A stretch of 37,461 bases of DNA from Flavobacterium pectinovorum (GCF_006438875.1 NZ_RCZH01000007.1:317250-354710); one strand, 5' to 3'. Shown: positions 16,737-26,417, counted from the stretch's first letter. A program made the numbers and translations. The notes: a model not told the origin generated them from the sequence alone.

Positions 16737-18032
16737 ATGAGATACGATTCAATTCCAGTTTCTTTGTTCGAAAACAACCGAAAAAGATTTGTCGAAAAGA
16801 TGCAAAACAATAGTTTGGCAATTTTAACCTCAAATGATGTTATGCCTAATAACGCAGATGACGTAATGGGATTTGCCCAAAACAATGATTTGTTTTATTT
16901 GTCAGGAATTGAACAAGATGAAACTATCTTAGTACTTTATCCGGATGCTTTTAAAGAAGAAAATAAAGCCATTTTATTTGTAAAAGAAGTAAGTGAGCAA
17001 ACTTTAATTTGGGAAGGAGATTTTTTGACAAAAGAAAAAGTTTCGGCTATTTCCGGAATTAAAAATGTAAAATGGATTCATGAATTCGAAAAGACAATAC
17101 AGCTTTTTGCTTTTGAAGCAGATGCAATTTATTTAGGACATAACGAGCATATTAAAAGAATAACATCGGAAATGAATACGCGACAAGATCGAATGATTCA
17201 ATGGTGCAAACAAAAATATCCATTGCATCAATATGAGCGTGTTGCCAAAATTACCCGAGAATTGCGACCAGTAAAATCTCAGGAAGAAATTGAGTTGATT
17301 CAGAAAGCAGTTTCAATAAGTGTCAAAGGATTCAAAGGACTTTTGAATGCTGTAAAACCTGGCATAAAAGAGTACGAATTAGAAGCAGAATTGGCGTATC
17401 AATATATTAAAAACGGAGGAAATCGTCACGCGTTCAAACCAATTGTGGCTTCGGGCAAAAATGCCTGTGCGTTACATTATAATACCAATGATTCAGTTTG
17501 TCAGGATGGCGAAATGATTTTGGTAGATTTTGGTGTTTGTTATGCCAATTATAATTCAGATATTACACGTTGTCTTCCGGTAAACGGAAAATTTTCGGCA
17601 CGTCAGAAAGAAGTTTATGAGTCGGTTTTATATTGCTTAAAAGAAGGATCGAAGTTTTTGAAACCGGGAGTTTTGTCGAAAGATTATGAATTGCAAATGG
17701 CAAGTCTGATCGAAGCAGAATTGGTAAAATTACGATTGATTACCATAGAAGAAATTGCCAATCAGGATCCTCAAAATCCTGCGTACAAGAAATATTTCAT
17801 GCACGGAACGGCGCACTTTCTAGGACTTGATGTTCATGATGTTGGTTTGTATTCAAAACCGTTCGAAAAAGGGATGGTGCTTACTTGCGAACCCGGAATT
17901 TACATTCGGGAAGAAGGAATAGGCTGCCGTTTAGAAAATGATTATTTACTGATCGAAAATGGAAACATCAATTTATCTGAGGAAATACCAATTGAAATTA
18001 AAGAAATAGAATTGATAATTAATACCAAATAA
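16737..18032 (+). CDS. Xaa-Pro aminopeptidase (M24B, aminopeptidase P type)
   Basis: This is a 431-residue two-domain protein: an AMP_N-type N-terminal domain (about 1-140) and a pita-bread catalytic domain. The five metal ligands are visible: Asp264 (VDFGV), Asp275 (SDITR), His360 (TAHFLGLD), Glu385 (CEPG) and Glu400 (RLEND). There is no signal peptide, so it acts in the cytoplasm, releasing an N-terminal residue from Xaa-Pro or Xaa-Hyp peptides. It lies 3 bp after the oxidoreductase gene and 5 bp before the DPP-IV gene, so peptide cleavage is built into the hydroxyproline operon. Confidence 0.93.
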   Translation: MRYDSIPVSLFENNRKRFVEKMQNNSLAILTSNDVMPNNADDVMGFAQNNDLFYLSGIEQDETILVLYPDAFKEENKAILFVKEVSEQTLIWEGDFLTKEKVSAISGIKNVKWIHEFEKTIQLFAFEADAIYLGHNEHIKRITSEMNTRQDRMIQWCKQKYPLHQYERVAKITRELRPVKSQEEIELIQKAVSISVKGFKGLLNAVKPGIKEYELEAELAYQYIKNGGNRHAFKPIVASGKNACALHYNTNDSVCQDGEMILVDFGVCYANYNSDITRCLPVNGKFSARQKEVYESVLYCLKEGSKFLKPGVLSKDYELQMASLIEAELVKLRLITIEEIANQDPQNPAYKKYFMHGTAHFLGLDVHDVGLYSKPFEKGMVLTCEPGIYIREEGIGCRLENDYLLIENGNINLSEEIPIEIKEIELIINTK

Positions 18033-18037
18033 CCAAA

Positions 18038-20197
18038 ATGAAAAAACACTTTTTACTATTACTTTTTATTTGCTCAGGTGTCTTTGCCCAAACGGGTATT
18101 GATATAAATGAATTAAAATGGTTACCCAATTCGCATTCGTTCTGGGTAAGTTCTGATCAGAATGTTTTGGTTTACGATGTAGATAAATTAAATCAAAGTA
18201 CTACTGTTTTAACAGGTGAACAATTAAAAAATTCAGGCTTCAATGGTGAAGTTGAAGATTTGGTTTGGAATCAAAACAAGACGAAAGTTTTGGTTTACAC
18301 CAATTCAAAAACAGTTTGGAGAGCCAAAACTAAAGGTGATTATTGGTTTTTTGACCTGGCAACCGGAAAAGGAAGAAAACTGGGAGGAAATCTGGAAGCG
18401 TCTTCATTGATGTTTGCTAAATTCTCTAACGATAATGAAAATGTAGCTTACGTTTCAAAACACAATATTTATCTGGAAAATCTGGCTTCGGGCAAAATAA
18501 CGCCTTTGACAACAGATGGAACTGATAAGATTATTAACGGAACTTTTGACTGGGTTTACGAAGAAGAACTTGCTGCACGCGACGGATTTCGCTGGAGCCC
18601 TGACGGAAAAAGTATTGCTTACTGGCGTGTTGATGCTTCGGAAACAAAATTCCATTTAATGATTAATAATACAGATGCGCTATATCCATTTGTAGTTCCT
18701 GTTGAATATCCTAAAGCAGGTGAAAAACCTTCATCGGTAAAAATTGGTGTTATAGATATTGCTTCTCTAAAAACAAATTGGCTGGATATTCCGGGTGAAC
18801 CTGATAATAATTATTTGGTTCGTATGGAATGGACTGCTAAAGATGCAATAATGGTGATTCAGCTGAACAGACATCAAAATCAGGCTTCGATCTATAATTG
18901 CAATTCACAAACAGGGAAAGCGAATTTAATCTATCAGGAAAAATCAGCGGAGTGGATCGATGTTTTTGATATTTCCTCAGGCGTTTATGACGGTTTCCCA
19001 TGTCAGTTTGTAGATAATGGAAAAGCCTTTTTATGGAGTTCAGATGCTGATGGCTGGATGCATATTTATAAAATTAGCAGTGACGGAAAAAAGAAAGAAT
19101 TGATTACAACCGGAAACTTTGATGCTTATTATAAAGCTTATAATGATAAGACAAAATCAATCTACTATATTTCAAGTCCTAAAGATGCGACGCAAAGATA
19201 TTTGTATGAAACCAATTTGAATTCGGGAAAAACAAAAAGAGTTACTCCCGAAGTATTTGAAGGAACCAATGAATATGAATTCTCAACAGACGGATCGTAT
19301 GCAAAACACATGAATTCTAATATCAATCGTGATTTTAATATGCGATTAGTTTCGGTATCAGATCATAAAAAAATATTACCAAAAGAAGCAGATGTTTTTG
19401 CGAAACCAAGACGTGATTTTTCTCTTGAAAAGTTTAAAGTGACAACTGTTGATGGAGTTGAAATGGATGGAATCATGGCTAAACCGCTTGATTTTGATCC
19501 GAATAAAAAATACCCGCTGTTTTTTTATGTTTATGGAGAACCAATGGCTTGTGTAGCAAATGATACTCCTTATTTTAATGAATTTATAGATTTATTAATT
19601 CCAAAAGGATATATCGGAATTGCTATGGATAATAGAGGAACTCCATCCTTAAAAGGAACAAAATGGAGAAAATCGATTTATAAGAATATCGGAATTATTA
19701 ATACTCGTGACCAGGCAATGGCTGCAAAAGAAATTTTGAAATGGAATTTTATTGATTCAGATAGAGTTGCTGTTCACGGATGGAGCGGTGGCGGCGCTGT
19801 AACGTTAAACCTAATGTTTCAATATCCTGATATATATAAAACCGGTGTAGCTATTTCGGCGGTTACAGATCAGCATTTTTATGATAATATATATACAGAG
19901 CGTTATATGGGATTGCCAAGCGAAAATGAGGCGACTTATGTTAAAGCTTCACCAGTAACTTATGCAAAAAACTTAAAAGGAAATCTGCTTTACATTCACG
20001 GAACGGGAGATGATAATGTGCATTACAAAAATGCAGAAGTTTTGATTAATGAGCTTATAAAATACGATAGAATGTTTAATTTAATGATCTACCCAAATCG
20101 TTCGCATTCGATTTATGAAGGAGAAGGTACTACTAGACATTTAGTAGATACTTTTATAAAATTTATATATGAAAAAAGCCCTCCGGGAGCAAAATAA
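18038..20197 (+). CDS. S9B dipeptidyl peptidase IV
   Basis: This is a 719-residue protein with a signal peptide ending near residue 17 (GVFAQ), so it is periplasmic or exported. An N-terminal beta-propeller (about 20-470) contains DWVYEEE, whose Glu175/Glu176 pair anchors the substrate N-terminus in DPP-IV enzymes. The alpha/beta-hydrolase domain has Ser583 in HGWSGGG, Asp658 in GTGDDNVHY and His690 in NRSHSIYEG. It should release Xaa-Pro (and perhaps Xaa-Hyp) dipeptides. The nucleophile elbow has Gly where the mammalian enzyme has Tyr (GWSYGG). It is the last gene of the operon, followed by a strong terminator. Confidence 0.94.
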   Translation: MKKHFLLLLFICSGVFAQTGIDINELKWLPNSHSFWVSSDQNVLVYDVDKLNQSTTVLTGEQLKNSGFNGEVEDLVWNQNKTKVLVYTNSKTVWRAKTKGDYWFFDLATGKGRKLGGNLEASSLMFAKFSNDNENVAYVSKHNIYLENLASGKITPLTTDGTDKIINGTFDWVYEEELAARDGFRWSPDGKSIAYWRVDASETKFHLMINNTDALYPFVVPVEYPKAGEKPSSVKIGVIDIASLKTNWLDIPGEPDNNYLVRMEWTAKDAIMVIQLNRHQNQASIYNCNSQTGKANLIYQEKSAEWIDVFDISSGVYDGFPCQFVDNGKAFLWSSDADGWMHIYKISSDGKKKELITTGNFDAYYKAYNDKTKSIYYISSPKDATQRYLYETNLNSGKTKRVTPEVFEGTNEYEFSTDGSYAKHMNSNINRDFNMRLVSVSDHKKILPKEADVFAKPRRDFSLEKFKVTTVDGVEMDGIMAKPLDFDPNKKYPLFFYVYGEPMACVANDTPYFNEFIDLLIPKGYIGIAMDNRGTPSLKGTKWRKSIYKNIGIINTRDQAMAAKEILKWNFIDSDRVAVHGWSGGGAVTLNLMFQYPDIYKTGVAISAVTDQHFYDNIYTERYMGLPSENEATYVKASPVTYAKNLKGNLLYIHGTGDDNVHYKNAEVLINELIKYDRMFNLMIYPNRSHSIYEGEGTTRHLVDTFIKFIYEKSPPGAK

Positions 20198-20214
20198 AAT
20201 TTAATTGTTAGAAT

Positions 20215-20260
20215 AAAAAAAGAGAGAATTTCTGTAAAAGGAAATTCTCTCTTTTTTGTT
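20215..20260 (+). terminator. Intrinsic terminator of the hydroxyproline operon
   Basis: A 16-bp stem, AAAAAAGAGAGAATTT (20216-20231) with AAATTCTCTCTTTTTT (20242-20257), ends in a T-run. It lies 18 bp after the DPP-IV stop. Confidence 0.9.
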
Positions 20261-20274
20261 TTGGAATAAATTTT

Positions 20275-20414
20275 ACCGCAAAGCACGCTAAGATTTAATT
20301 TTACTTTATGCACAGAAAACACAAAGTTCGCAAAGCTAGATCAACACAAAGCTTTGCGAACTTTGTGTTTTTCAAACATAGTATTAAGATAAAAATCTTA
20401 GCGTGCTTTGCGGT
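20275..20414. repeat. Nested hairpin element 'ACCGCAAAG', copy C
   Basis: The outer arms (20275-20296 and 20393-20414) are perfect over 22 bp, starting ACCGCAAAGCACGCTAAG. The inner arms (20316-20336 and 20351-20371) are perfect over 21 bp, AAAACACAAAGTTCGCAAAGC. The core is nearly identical to copy A at 10363-10514, but the outer arms carry paired changes that keep base pairing. It fills much of the 428-bp gap before susC; the rest holds the susC promoter region. Confidence 0.85.
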
Positions 20415-20535
20415 TAAAATGATTAGCCAATGCAAAATATTTTATATTTCTCCACTGATTGATTTACAAGGTATAAAGGAGGTTGATTTTAGAAGGTAAG
20501 ATAATACATATAAAAATGATAAATATGTAATTAAG

Positions 20536-20600
20536 GGTAATATAGTAGGTTTTTGTGGTAATATATTGGTATAAAAATTATCAAAAAAGCAAAACATTTG
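20536..20600 (+). promoter_or_regulatory. Operator pair and promoter of the susCD unit
   Basis: The half-sites GGTAATATAGTAGGT (20536-20550) and GGTAATATATTGGTA (20557-20571) start 21 bp apart. The near-consensus -7 AACATTTG (20593-20600) begins 36 bp after the start of the second half-site. The only TTG upstream (20566-20568) is 24 bp from the -7 element, slightly too far. The ATG lies 25 bp after the -7 element. The geometry equals that at 11745. Confidence 0.85.
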
Positions 20601-20625
20601 CCAATACTAATTATAAAATCATTTT

Positions 20626-23600
20626 ATGAAATTTAAGTTTTTTCAAAGAAAAATGGCGGTACTTTTTTTTGTACTGCTAGCACAATTTGCGCTCGCACAA
20701 GAGCGGATTGTATCGGGAATTGTTTCAGATAATGCAGGAATACCTTTACCAGGTGCGAGTGTATTAATTAAGGGAACAAAAACGGGAACACAATCGGATT
20801 TTGACGGTAAATATTCTATTAAAGCAAGTGCAAATGCGGTTCTTGTCTTTAATTATATCGGAATGAAAACTCAGGAAATTACAGCTTCAAAAACTGTGGT
20901 GAATGTAGCTTTGGCTGGAGGTTCAGAACAGCTTCAGGAAATTGTTGTGACGGCTTTGGGTGTAAAAAGAGAAAAGAAATCTCTGGGATATGCCACTCAG
21001 GAAATAAAAGGTGAGGATCTGACAAAAGTAAATACGGGTAACGTTGCCAACTCAATTTCGGGTAAAATTGCCGGTGTACAAATCAGACGTAATAATAATA
21101 TTGGCGGTTCGACGAATGTTATTATTCGTGGTACAACTTCGCTAACCGGAAACAATCAGGCATTGTGGATCGTTGATGGTATTCCATTAAATAATGATAA
21201 TACGAATAGTGCTGATCAAAAAAGTGGTGGTAATACTGGTGGTTATGATTATGGAAACGCTGCTGCGGATATTAATCCGGATGATATCGAAACCATGAAC
21301 GTTCTAAAAGGATCTGCAGCTTCTGCTTTGTACGGTTCGAGGGCTTCAAACGGAGTAATTTTAGTAACCTTAAAAAAAGGAAGTAAATCTAAAGGCGGTT
21401 TGGGAGTGACTTTTAGCTCTGGAATTACTATTGGTGTAGTCGATAAAAAAACATTGCCGGAATATCAAAATCAATATGGCGGCGGATATGGTGATTTTTA
21501 TGGAACGGTAAATTTAGGAAGCGGAGTTCATCCTTATGCAGCGACAGATGATGCTTCATGGGGACCAAAATTTGATCCTAATTTACTGGTTTACAACTGG
21601 AAATCATTTTATCCTGAATTGCCGGGTTACGGAAAAGCAACACCGTGGAAAGCAGTACAAGACAATCCAAACAGCTTTTATCAAAAGAGTATAACGTATG
21701 TAAATAACGTTGCGGTTGCAGGATCTAATGAATTTGGTGATTTCAGATTTGGATATACAAATTACAATATGGATCAGGGAATTTTGCCAAACAGTGACAA
21801 TCGTAAAGACAATTTCAATTTCTCGGCAAGTTACAACCTAAAGCCAAAGACTAAATTATCGGCTTCTGCCAATTATTTAAAAGCAAATGCCAAGGGAATG
21901 AATGAAACGGGTTATGGTGATGGTGGAAATAATTTTTTAAGCAGTATAAGACAGTGGTATTCTACAAGTGTAGATTTTAGGGATTTAAAAGAAGCCTATA
22001 ATTTGACCAAAGAAAATACAACATGGAACGTGGCCAGTCCTACAGATTTGACGCTTCAGTTTCATGATAATCCTTATTTTCAGAGATACAATAATTACAA
22101 CAGTTTAGATCGTGATCGTTTTTTCGGTAACGTAGCTTTAACTACACAAGTAAACGACTGGTTTGATATTACAGGTAAAGGTGCGGTAGATTATTATCAT
22201 CAAATGCAGGAAGAGCGCATTGCTGTGGGATCAAAAAGAGTTTCAAATGCACTTGGACAATATACAAGGTATGATAAAACTTTTAGAGAGATCAATTTTG
22301 ATTTAATTTTAAATTTTAAGGCTGACATTGCAGATGGAATTAAATTCAACGGATTGATTGGAGGAAATTCAAGACGCTCTATTAGCAATTCAATATTTGC
22401 GGCTACAAATGGAGGATTGGTAGTGCCTGGAATTTATGCTTTGAATAATTCTATTGATAAAATAAACAGTCCGGGGGAATCTCAGACAACTTTGGGGACA
22501 AATAGTATTTATGCCAATGCAAGTTTTAATTTTTTAGATACTTATTTTCTGGAAGGAACTTATCGTGTAGATCAGTCCTCAACATTGCCAAAGGATAATA
22601 ATACCTACTCTTATCCGTCTATTACAGGAACCTATATCTTTAGTAATCATATTAAAGCAGATTGGCTGTCTTTTGGGAAACTACGTCTGAATTATGCAGA
22701 AACAGGAAATGATGCTCCTTTTGCGGTGACTTCATCAACATATCCTAAGAATGATAATTTTGGTCCTGATGGAATTCGCTTTTCTACAGAAAATAATAAA
22801 AGTAACTCTAATTTAAAAAGTGAGCTAACAAAAGGTATCGAGGCAGGTATTGAACTTAAATTGTTTAAAAACAGATTAGGTTTTGATTTCTCTTACTACA
22901 AAACCAATACTACGAATCAAATTCTTTCCATCGAAACTCCTTCACAAACAGGATACACAAGAGCTTATATAAATGCTGGAGATGTTCAAAATAAAGGATA
23001 TGAAGTAACGATGACTATAGTTCCGGTAAAAACAAAAGATTTCTCCTGGGAAGCAAAAGTAAACTGGTCTACAAATAAAAATGAGGTAATTTCATTAGGA
23101 GGAGCTGACAGAATCTCGTTAGGATCTTTTCAGGGTGTAGGTTATGTTGCTGAGGTTGGAAAACCAGTTGGACAACTTATTGGTTCAGGATTTACGTATT
23201 TAAACGGACAAAAAGTAATTCGTGCAAACGGAAGATATCAGCAAACTGCCGGAGCTACAATTGGGGATATAAACCCGGATTGGATTGGTGGTGTAAATAA
23301 TGTTTTAACCTATAAAAATTTCACATTTAACTTCTTAATCGATGTGAAAAAAGGAGGAGATGTTTATTCATTAGACCAACGTTTTGGACATACTACAGGA
23401 ATATATGAAAGTACGGTATCTAACAATTATTTAGGAAATCCACAAAGAGATCCTGTTGCAAATGGCGGAGGAATTTTGTTGCCAGGTGTAAAAGCAGACG
23501 GAACTCCAAATGATAAGGTTGTAAGTGTGACGGGAGCTGATGGATATAATTTTTATAATTCGATGCCGGAACAGCAATATGTTTATGATGCTTCTTATGT

Positions 23601-23832
23601 AAAGTTACGTGAGGTTGGATTAAGCTATAGATTGCCTTCAAAATTCCTTACAAAGACTTTTATAAGCAATATAATTTTGGCTTTCAATGGATCTAATTTA
23701 TGGATTATTAGTAAAAATTTACCTTATGCAGATCCGGAAGCAGGAATGTCTTCAGGAAATCTTCAAGGATTTCAAACCGGAGTTTTGCCTACATCAAAAG
23801 AGTATAACTTTAATATGAAAGTTCAATTCTAA
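20626..23832 (+). CDS. SusC/RagA-type TonB-dependent transporter
   Basis: This is a 1068-residue outer-membrane protein. The signal peptide ends near residue 25 (FALAQ). Residues about 27-110 form a carboxypeptidase-regulatory-like domain (GASVLIKGTKTGTQSDFDGKYSI). A plug domain follows with the SusC-type LQEIVVTALGVKREKKSLGY and SALYGSRASNGVILVTLKKG. The rest is beta-barrel, ending in the terminal Phe (NMKVQF) used for barrel insertion. With the SusD partner it imports ligands using TonB energy. All the surrounding genes handle Pro/Hyp peptides and none handles glycans, so oligopeptides are the likely cargo, as known for RagAB of Porphyromonas. That cargo is inferred. Confidence 0.95.
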   Translation: MKFKFFQRKMAVLFFVLLAQFALAQERIVSGIVSDNAGIPLPGASVLIKGTKTGTQSDFDGKYSIKASANAVLVFNYIGMKTQEITASKTVVNVALAGGSEQLQEIVVTALGVKREKKSLGYATQEIKGEDLTKVNTGNVANSISGKIAGVQIRRNNNIGGSTNVIIRGTTSLTGNNQALWIVDGIPLNNDNTNSADQKSGGNTGGYDYGNAAADINPDDIETMNVLKGSAASALYGSRASNGVILVTLKKGSKSKGGLGVTFSSGITIGVVDKKTLPEYQNQYGGGYGDFYGTVNLGSGVHPYAATDDASWGPKFDPNLLVYNWKSFYPELPGYGKATPWKAVQDNPNSFYQKSITYVNNVAVAGSNEFGDFRFGYTNYNMDQGILPNSDNRKDNFNFSASYNLKPKTKLSASANYLKANAKGMNETGYGDGGNNFLSSIRQWYSTSVDFRDLKEAYNLTKENTTWNVASPTDLTLQFHDNPYFQRYNNYNSLDRDRFFGNVALTTQVNDWFDITGKGAVDYYHQMQEERIAVGSKRVSNALGQYTRYDKTFREINFDLILNFKADIADGIKFNGLIGGNSRRSISNSIFAATNGGLVVPGIYALNNSIDKINSPGESQTTLGTNSIYANASFNFLDTYFLEGTYRVDQSSTLPKDNNTYSYPSITGTYIFSNHIKADWLSFGKLRLNYAETGNDAPFAVTSSTYPKNDNFGPDGIRFSTENNKSNSNLKSELTKGIEAGIELKLFKNRLGFDFSYYKTNTTNQILSIETPSQTGYTRAYINAGDVQNKGYEVTMTIVPVKTKDFSWEAKVNWSTNKNEVISLGGADRISLGSFQGVGYVAEVGKPVGQLIGSGFTYLNGQKVIRANGRYQQTAGATIGDINPDWIGGVNNVLTYKNFTFNFLIDVKKGGDVYSLDQRFGHTTGIYESTVSNNYLGNPQRDPVANGGGILLPGVKADGTPNDKVVSVTGADGYNFYNSMPEQQYVYDASYVKLREVGLSYRLPSKFLTKTFISNIILAFNGSNLWIISKNLPYADPEAGMSSGNLQGFQTGVLPTSKEYNFNMKVQF

Positions 23833-23844
23833 AAAACAAATAAG

Positions 23845-25302
23845 ATGAAAATAGTAAAAACAATATTTTTTGCAGGAGCCATTTTACTTTCGGTTGCTTC
23901 GTGTGATAATTTAGAAGATTTAAATCAGGATAAAAAAGCATATACAACTGTTTTGCCTGGTGCCTTAATGACGAGTTCACAAGTTAATTACGCTTATTTC
24001 CTGACAAATGCCTCTGTAAATGATAACAATTTTAGAGGATATGCTCAATATTGGACGAGCACAACGTATACAGATGAGGTAAATTACAATCAGGAAAGAA
24101 GGAATTTAGGAAATTCTCATTCCGTAATATTGTATAGGGATGTTTTGCAGGATTTGATAAAAGCGCAAAATCAAATTAAAGATAAGGAAGCACTTGGTTC
24201 GGTTGATATCGCCATTAAGAAAAACAAAATTTCAATTCTTGAAGTTCAGATTATTATGGCTTATCAAGCGCTTGTCGATTTGTTTGGGAATGTTCCGTAT
24301 AGCGAAGCTTTGGACATTACGGCGCATCCACTTCCTAAATATGATGATGCAAAAACCATTTATTTGGATTTGGCATCACGACTAGATGCTGCAATTGCTG
24401 GTATGGATGGTTCACAGGAAAGTTTTGGCAAAGCCGATTTAATATATAAAGGCAATGTAAACAACTGGAAAACATTAGCCAACAGCGTAAAACTAAAATT
24501 AGGGTTACATCTTGCTGACGTAGAACCTGCAAAAGCCAAAAGTATAGTAGAAAGTGCCTATAATTCAGGAGTAATGACAAATGAAGGTCAGACGGCATTG
24601 TTTCAGTATTTTTCGTCAAATGTTGATATGAATCCTTTGTACAATACTTTGGTAAACGAACAACAGACTGTACCTACAGAATTTCTTGTTAATGAACTGA
24701 ATGCAAAAGAAGATCCAAGACGTGATGCTTTCTTTAACCCTGCTTCTAAAAAAGGAGGTGTTTACAAAGGCGCTCCTTATGCTAAACAAGTAACTTATGG
24801 TGATTTTTCTAATGTAGGAACAAGGCTAAAGGAAAAAACAAATCCTGGTGTTATTTTCGATTATACAGAAACTTGTTTTTTATTGGCAGATGCTTCTAAT
24901 AGAGGATTTTCTGTAGGAGGAACTGCTGCTGACTACTATAAAAAAGGAATTTTGGCAAGTATGCATTTTTGGGGAATTCCAGATGCAGATGCGCAAACAT
25001 ATGCCAATAGAGCCGATGTTGCTTTTGCTACAGCAACTGGAACACCTAAAGAAAAAATCGCCTACCAACTTTGGATTGCCTACTACAATAGAGGATTTGA
25101 AGCCTGGACAGAATATAGAAGATTGGATTACCCAGTTTTACAAGCGCCTGCGACCGCGGTTGAAGCGGCACAAGGGAAAGTACCGGTCCGTAATATTTAT
25201 TCACTTTTTGACAAAACACTGAATAAAAATAATTATGATGTCGCTGCCGCTGCTATTGGAGGAGATGCAATGACAACAAAAATATTTTGGGATAAATTTT
25301 AA
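23845..25302 (+). CDS. SusD/RagB-like surface lipoprotein
   Basis: This is a 485-residue protein with a lipoprotein signal ending SVASC (Cys20), followed by acidic residues (DNLEDLNQD) that fit the surface-export signal of Bacteroidota lipoproteins. It resembles the SusD-like_2 class, with an early NFRGYAQYWTSTTYTDEVNY stretch, a TPR-like helical region and WIAYYNRGFEAWTEYRRLDYP near the C-terminus. It acts as the hinged lid that captures ligand for the SusC barrel. It starts 12 bp after susC and is followed by a terminator, so this is a two-gene unit. Confidence 0.94.
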   Translation: MKIVKTIFFAGAILLSVASCDNLEDLNQDKKAYTTVLPGALMTSSQVNYAYFLTNASVNDNNFRGYAQYWTSTTYTDEVNYNQERRNLGNSHSVILYRDVLQDLIKAQNQIKDKEALGSVDIAIKKNKISILEVQIIMAYQALVDLFGNVPYSEALDITAHPLPKYDDAKTIYLDLASRLDAAIAGMDGSQESFGKADLIYKGNVNNWKTLANSVKLKLGLHLADVEPAKAKSIVESAYNSGVMTNEGQTALFQYFSSNVDMNPLYNTLVNEQQTVPTEFLVNELNAKEDPRRDAFFNPASKKGGVYKGAPYAKQVTYGDFSNVGTRLKEKTNPGVIFDYTETCFLLADASNRGFSVGGTAADYYKKGILASMHFWGIPDADAQTYANRADVAFATATGTPKEKIAYQLWIAYYNRGFEAWTEYRRLDYPVLQAPATAVEAAQGKVPVRNIYSLFDKTLNKNNYDVAAAAIGGDAMTTKIFWDKF

Positions 25303-25327
25303 AAAATTGAGTTAGTTTCTGTTTTTG

Positions 25328-25366
25328 AAACCGGGAGTCTTTAATTAGATTACCCGGTTTTTTTGT
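25328..25366 (+). terminator. Intrinsic terminator after susD
   Basis: The stem AAACCGGG (25328-25335) pairs with CCCGGTTT (25353-25360), with a 17-base loop and a following T-run. It lies 25 bp after the susD stop. Confidence 0.88.
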
Positions 25367-25451
25367 TTTTTAAAGATTTACGCAAAGCGCACAATCTCGT
25401 CCCGAAGTCTCGGGATTGGGAGAAAGATTTTTTTGCTCGCAAAGTTTTTTT

Positions 25452-26134
25452 GTTTCACGCAGATTTTAAAAAGATTTTAGCAGATTTTAAAAAAAATTAT
25501 AAATCATCTGCCTACATCTGCTTAAATCTTTTTAAAATCTGCGTGAAACATTTTTTTTAATTCTGATAATCTGCGACTTTCTCTCTTTACGAGATTTTTT
25601 TTGCGTTTTTGTATTATTCCGTTCTTTGCGGATTATTTATTCTTATATATAATTGTTTCACGCAGATTTTGCAAATTTTAGCAGATTAAATTTATAAATC
25701 TCTGCGTACATCTGCTTAAATTTTTTTAAAATCTGCGTGAAACATTTTTTTTTAATCCTGATAATCTGCGACTTTCCCTCTTTGAGAGATTTTTTTGGGT
25801 TTTGTATCATTCCGTTCTTTGCGGATTATTTATTCTTATATGTGTAATTGTTTCACGCACATTCTACAAATTTCAGCAGATTAAATTTATAAATCCTCTG
25901 CGTACATCTGCTTAAATTTTTTTTAAAGTCTGCGTGAAACATTTTTTTTTAATCCTGATAATCTGCGACTTTCCCTCTTTGTGAGATGTTTTTGTGTTTT
26001 TGTATCATTCCGCTCTTTGCGGATTATTTATTCTTATATATAATTGTTTCACGCAGATTCTGCAAATTTCAGTAGATTAAATTTATAAATCTCTGCGTAC
26101 ATCTGCCTAAATCTTTTTAAAATCTGCGTGAAAC
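25452..26134. repeat. Tandem array of four palindromic units, period about 196-203 bp
   Basis: Four hairpin units start with GTTTCACGCA and end with the complementary TGCGTGAAAC: 25452-25549, 25655-25743, 25850-25940 and 26046-26134. The unit starts are 203, 195 and 196 bp apart. The three spacers also repeat, each containing TAATCTGCGACTTTC or close to it, then a GAGAT-T-run and CTTTGCGGATTATTTATTC. The array is flanked by AAAGCGCACAATCTC and CTTTGCGCCTTTGCGAGA segments of the same style. It occupies most of the 1115-bp gap between susD and the M43 gene. A short open frame over the first unit is repeat sequence, not a gene. Confidence 0.9.
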
Positions 26135-26325
26135 AAAAAACTTTGCGCCTTTGCGAGATTTTTTTGAGTTCTTGTTTCCACTGCGCTCCTTGCGGTTAAA
26201 TTTGTAAGGGTGCAATTTTAGAAATATTTGTTCTTTTATATGTAATAAAACCTACTATTTAGCTGTGTATAAATAATATTATAAGAATATTTTTTAATAT
26301 AACGTTTTTTTAAGGTTAAAAAGCT

Positions 26326-26390
26326 GTTAATTATGTATTATTTTTAAATAACATAGTATCAGTCAAATAGCCTCTATGTTGGTAATTTTG
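26326..26390 (+). promoter_or_regulatory. Operator pair and promoter of the M43 protease gene
   Basis: The half-sites GTTAATTATGTATTA (26326-26340) and AATAACATAGTATCA (26347-26361) start 21 bp apart. The -7 element TAATTTTG (26383-26390) begins 36 bp after the start of the second half-site. Each half-site is individually weaker than at the hydroxyproline operon, but the spacing and phase are identical. No -33 TTG is present. The ATG lies 27 bp after the -7 element. Confidence 0.75.
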
Positions 26391-26417
26391 GTGGCAACAA
26401 TTTAACCTAAACATATT

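Noticed and set aside
20308..20499. Small open reading frame of 63 codons before susC
   Set aside because: It overlaps hairpin copy C and is explained by the repeat.
20626..25302. Polysaccharide utilization locus
   Set aside because: The SusC/SusD pair alone would suggest it, but no carbohydrate-active enzyme, sulfatase or sugar-sensing regulator is present. The co-regulated genes are peptidases.
25363..25560. Small open reading frame of 65 codons after susD
   Set aside because: It starts at the susD terminator and consists mainly of repeat-array sequence.
25452..26134. CRISPR array
   Set aside because: Repeats are about 90-bp palindromes with period near 196 bp and the spacers are themselves repeated. 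No cas genes are present.
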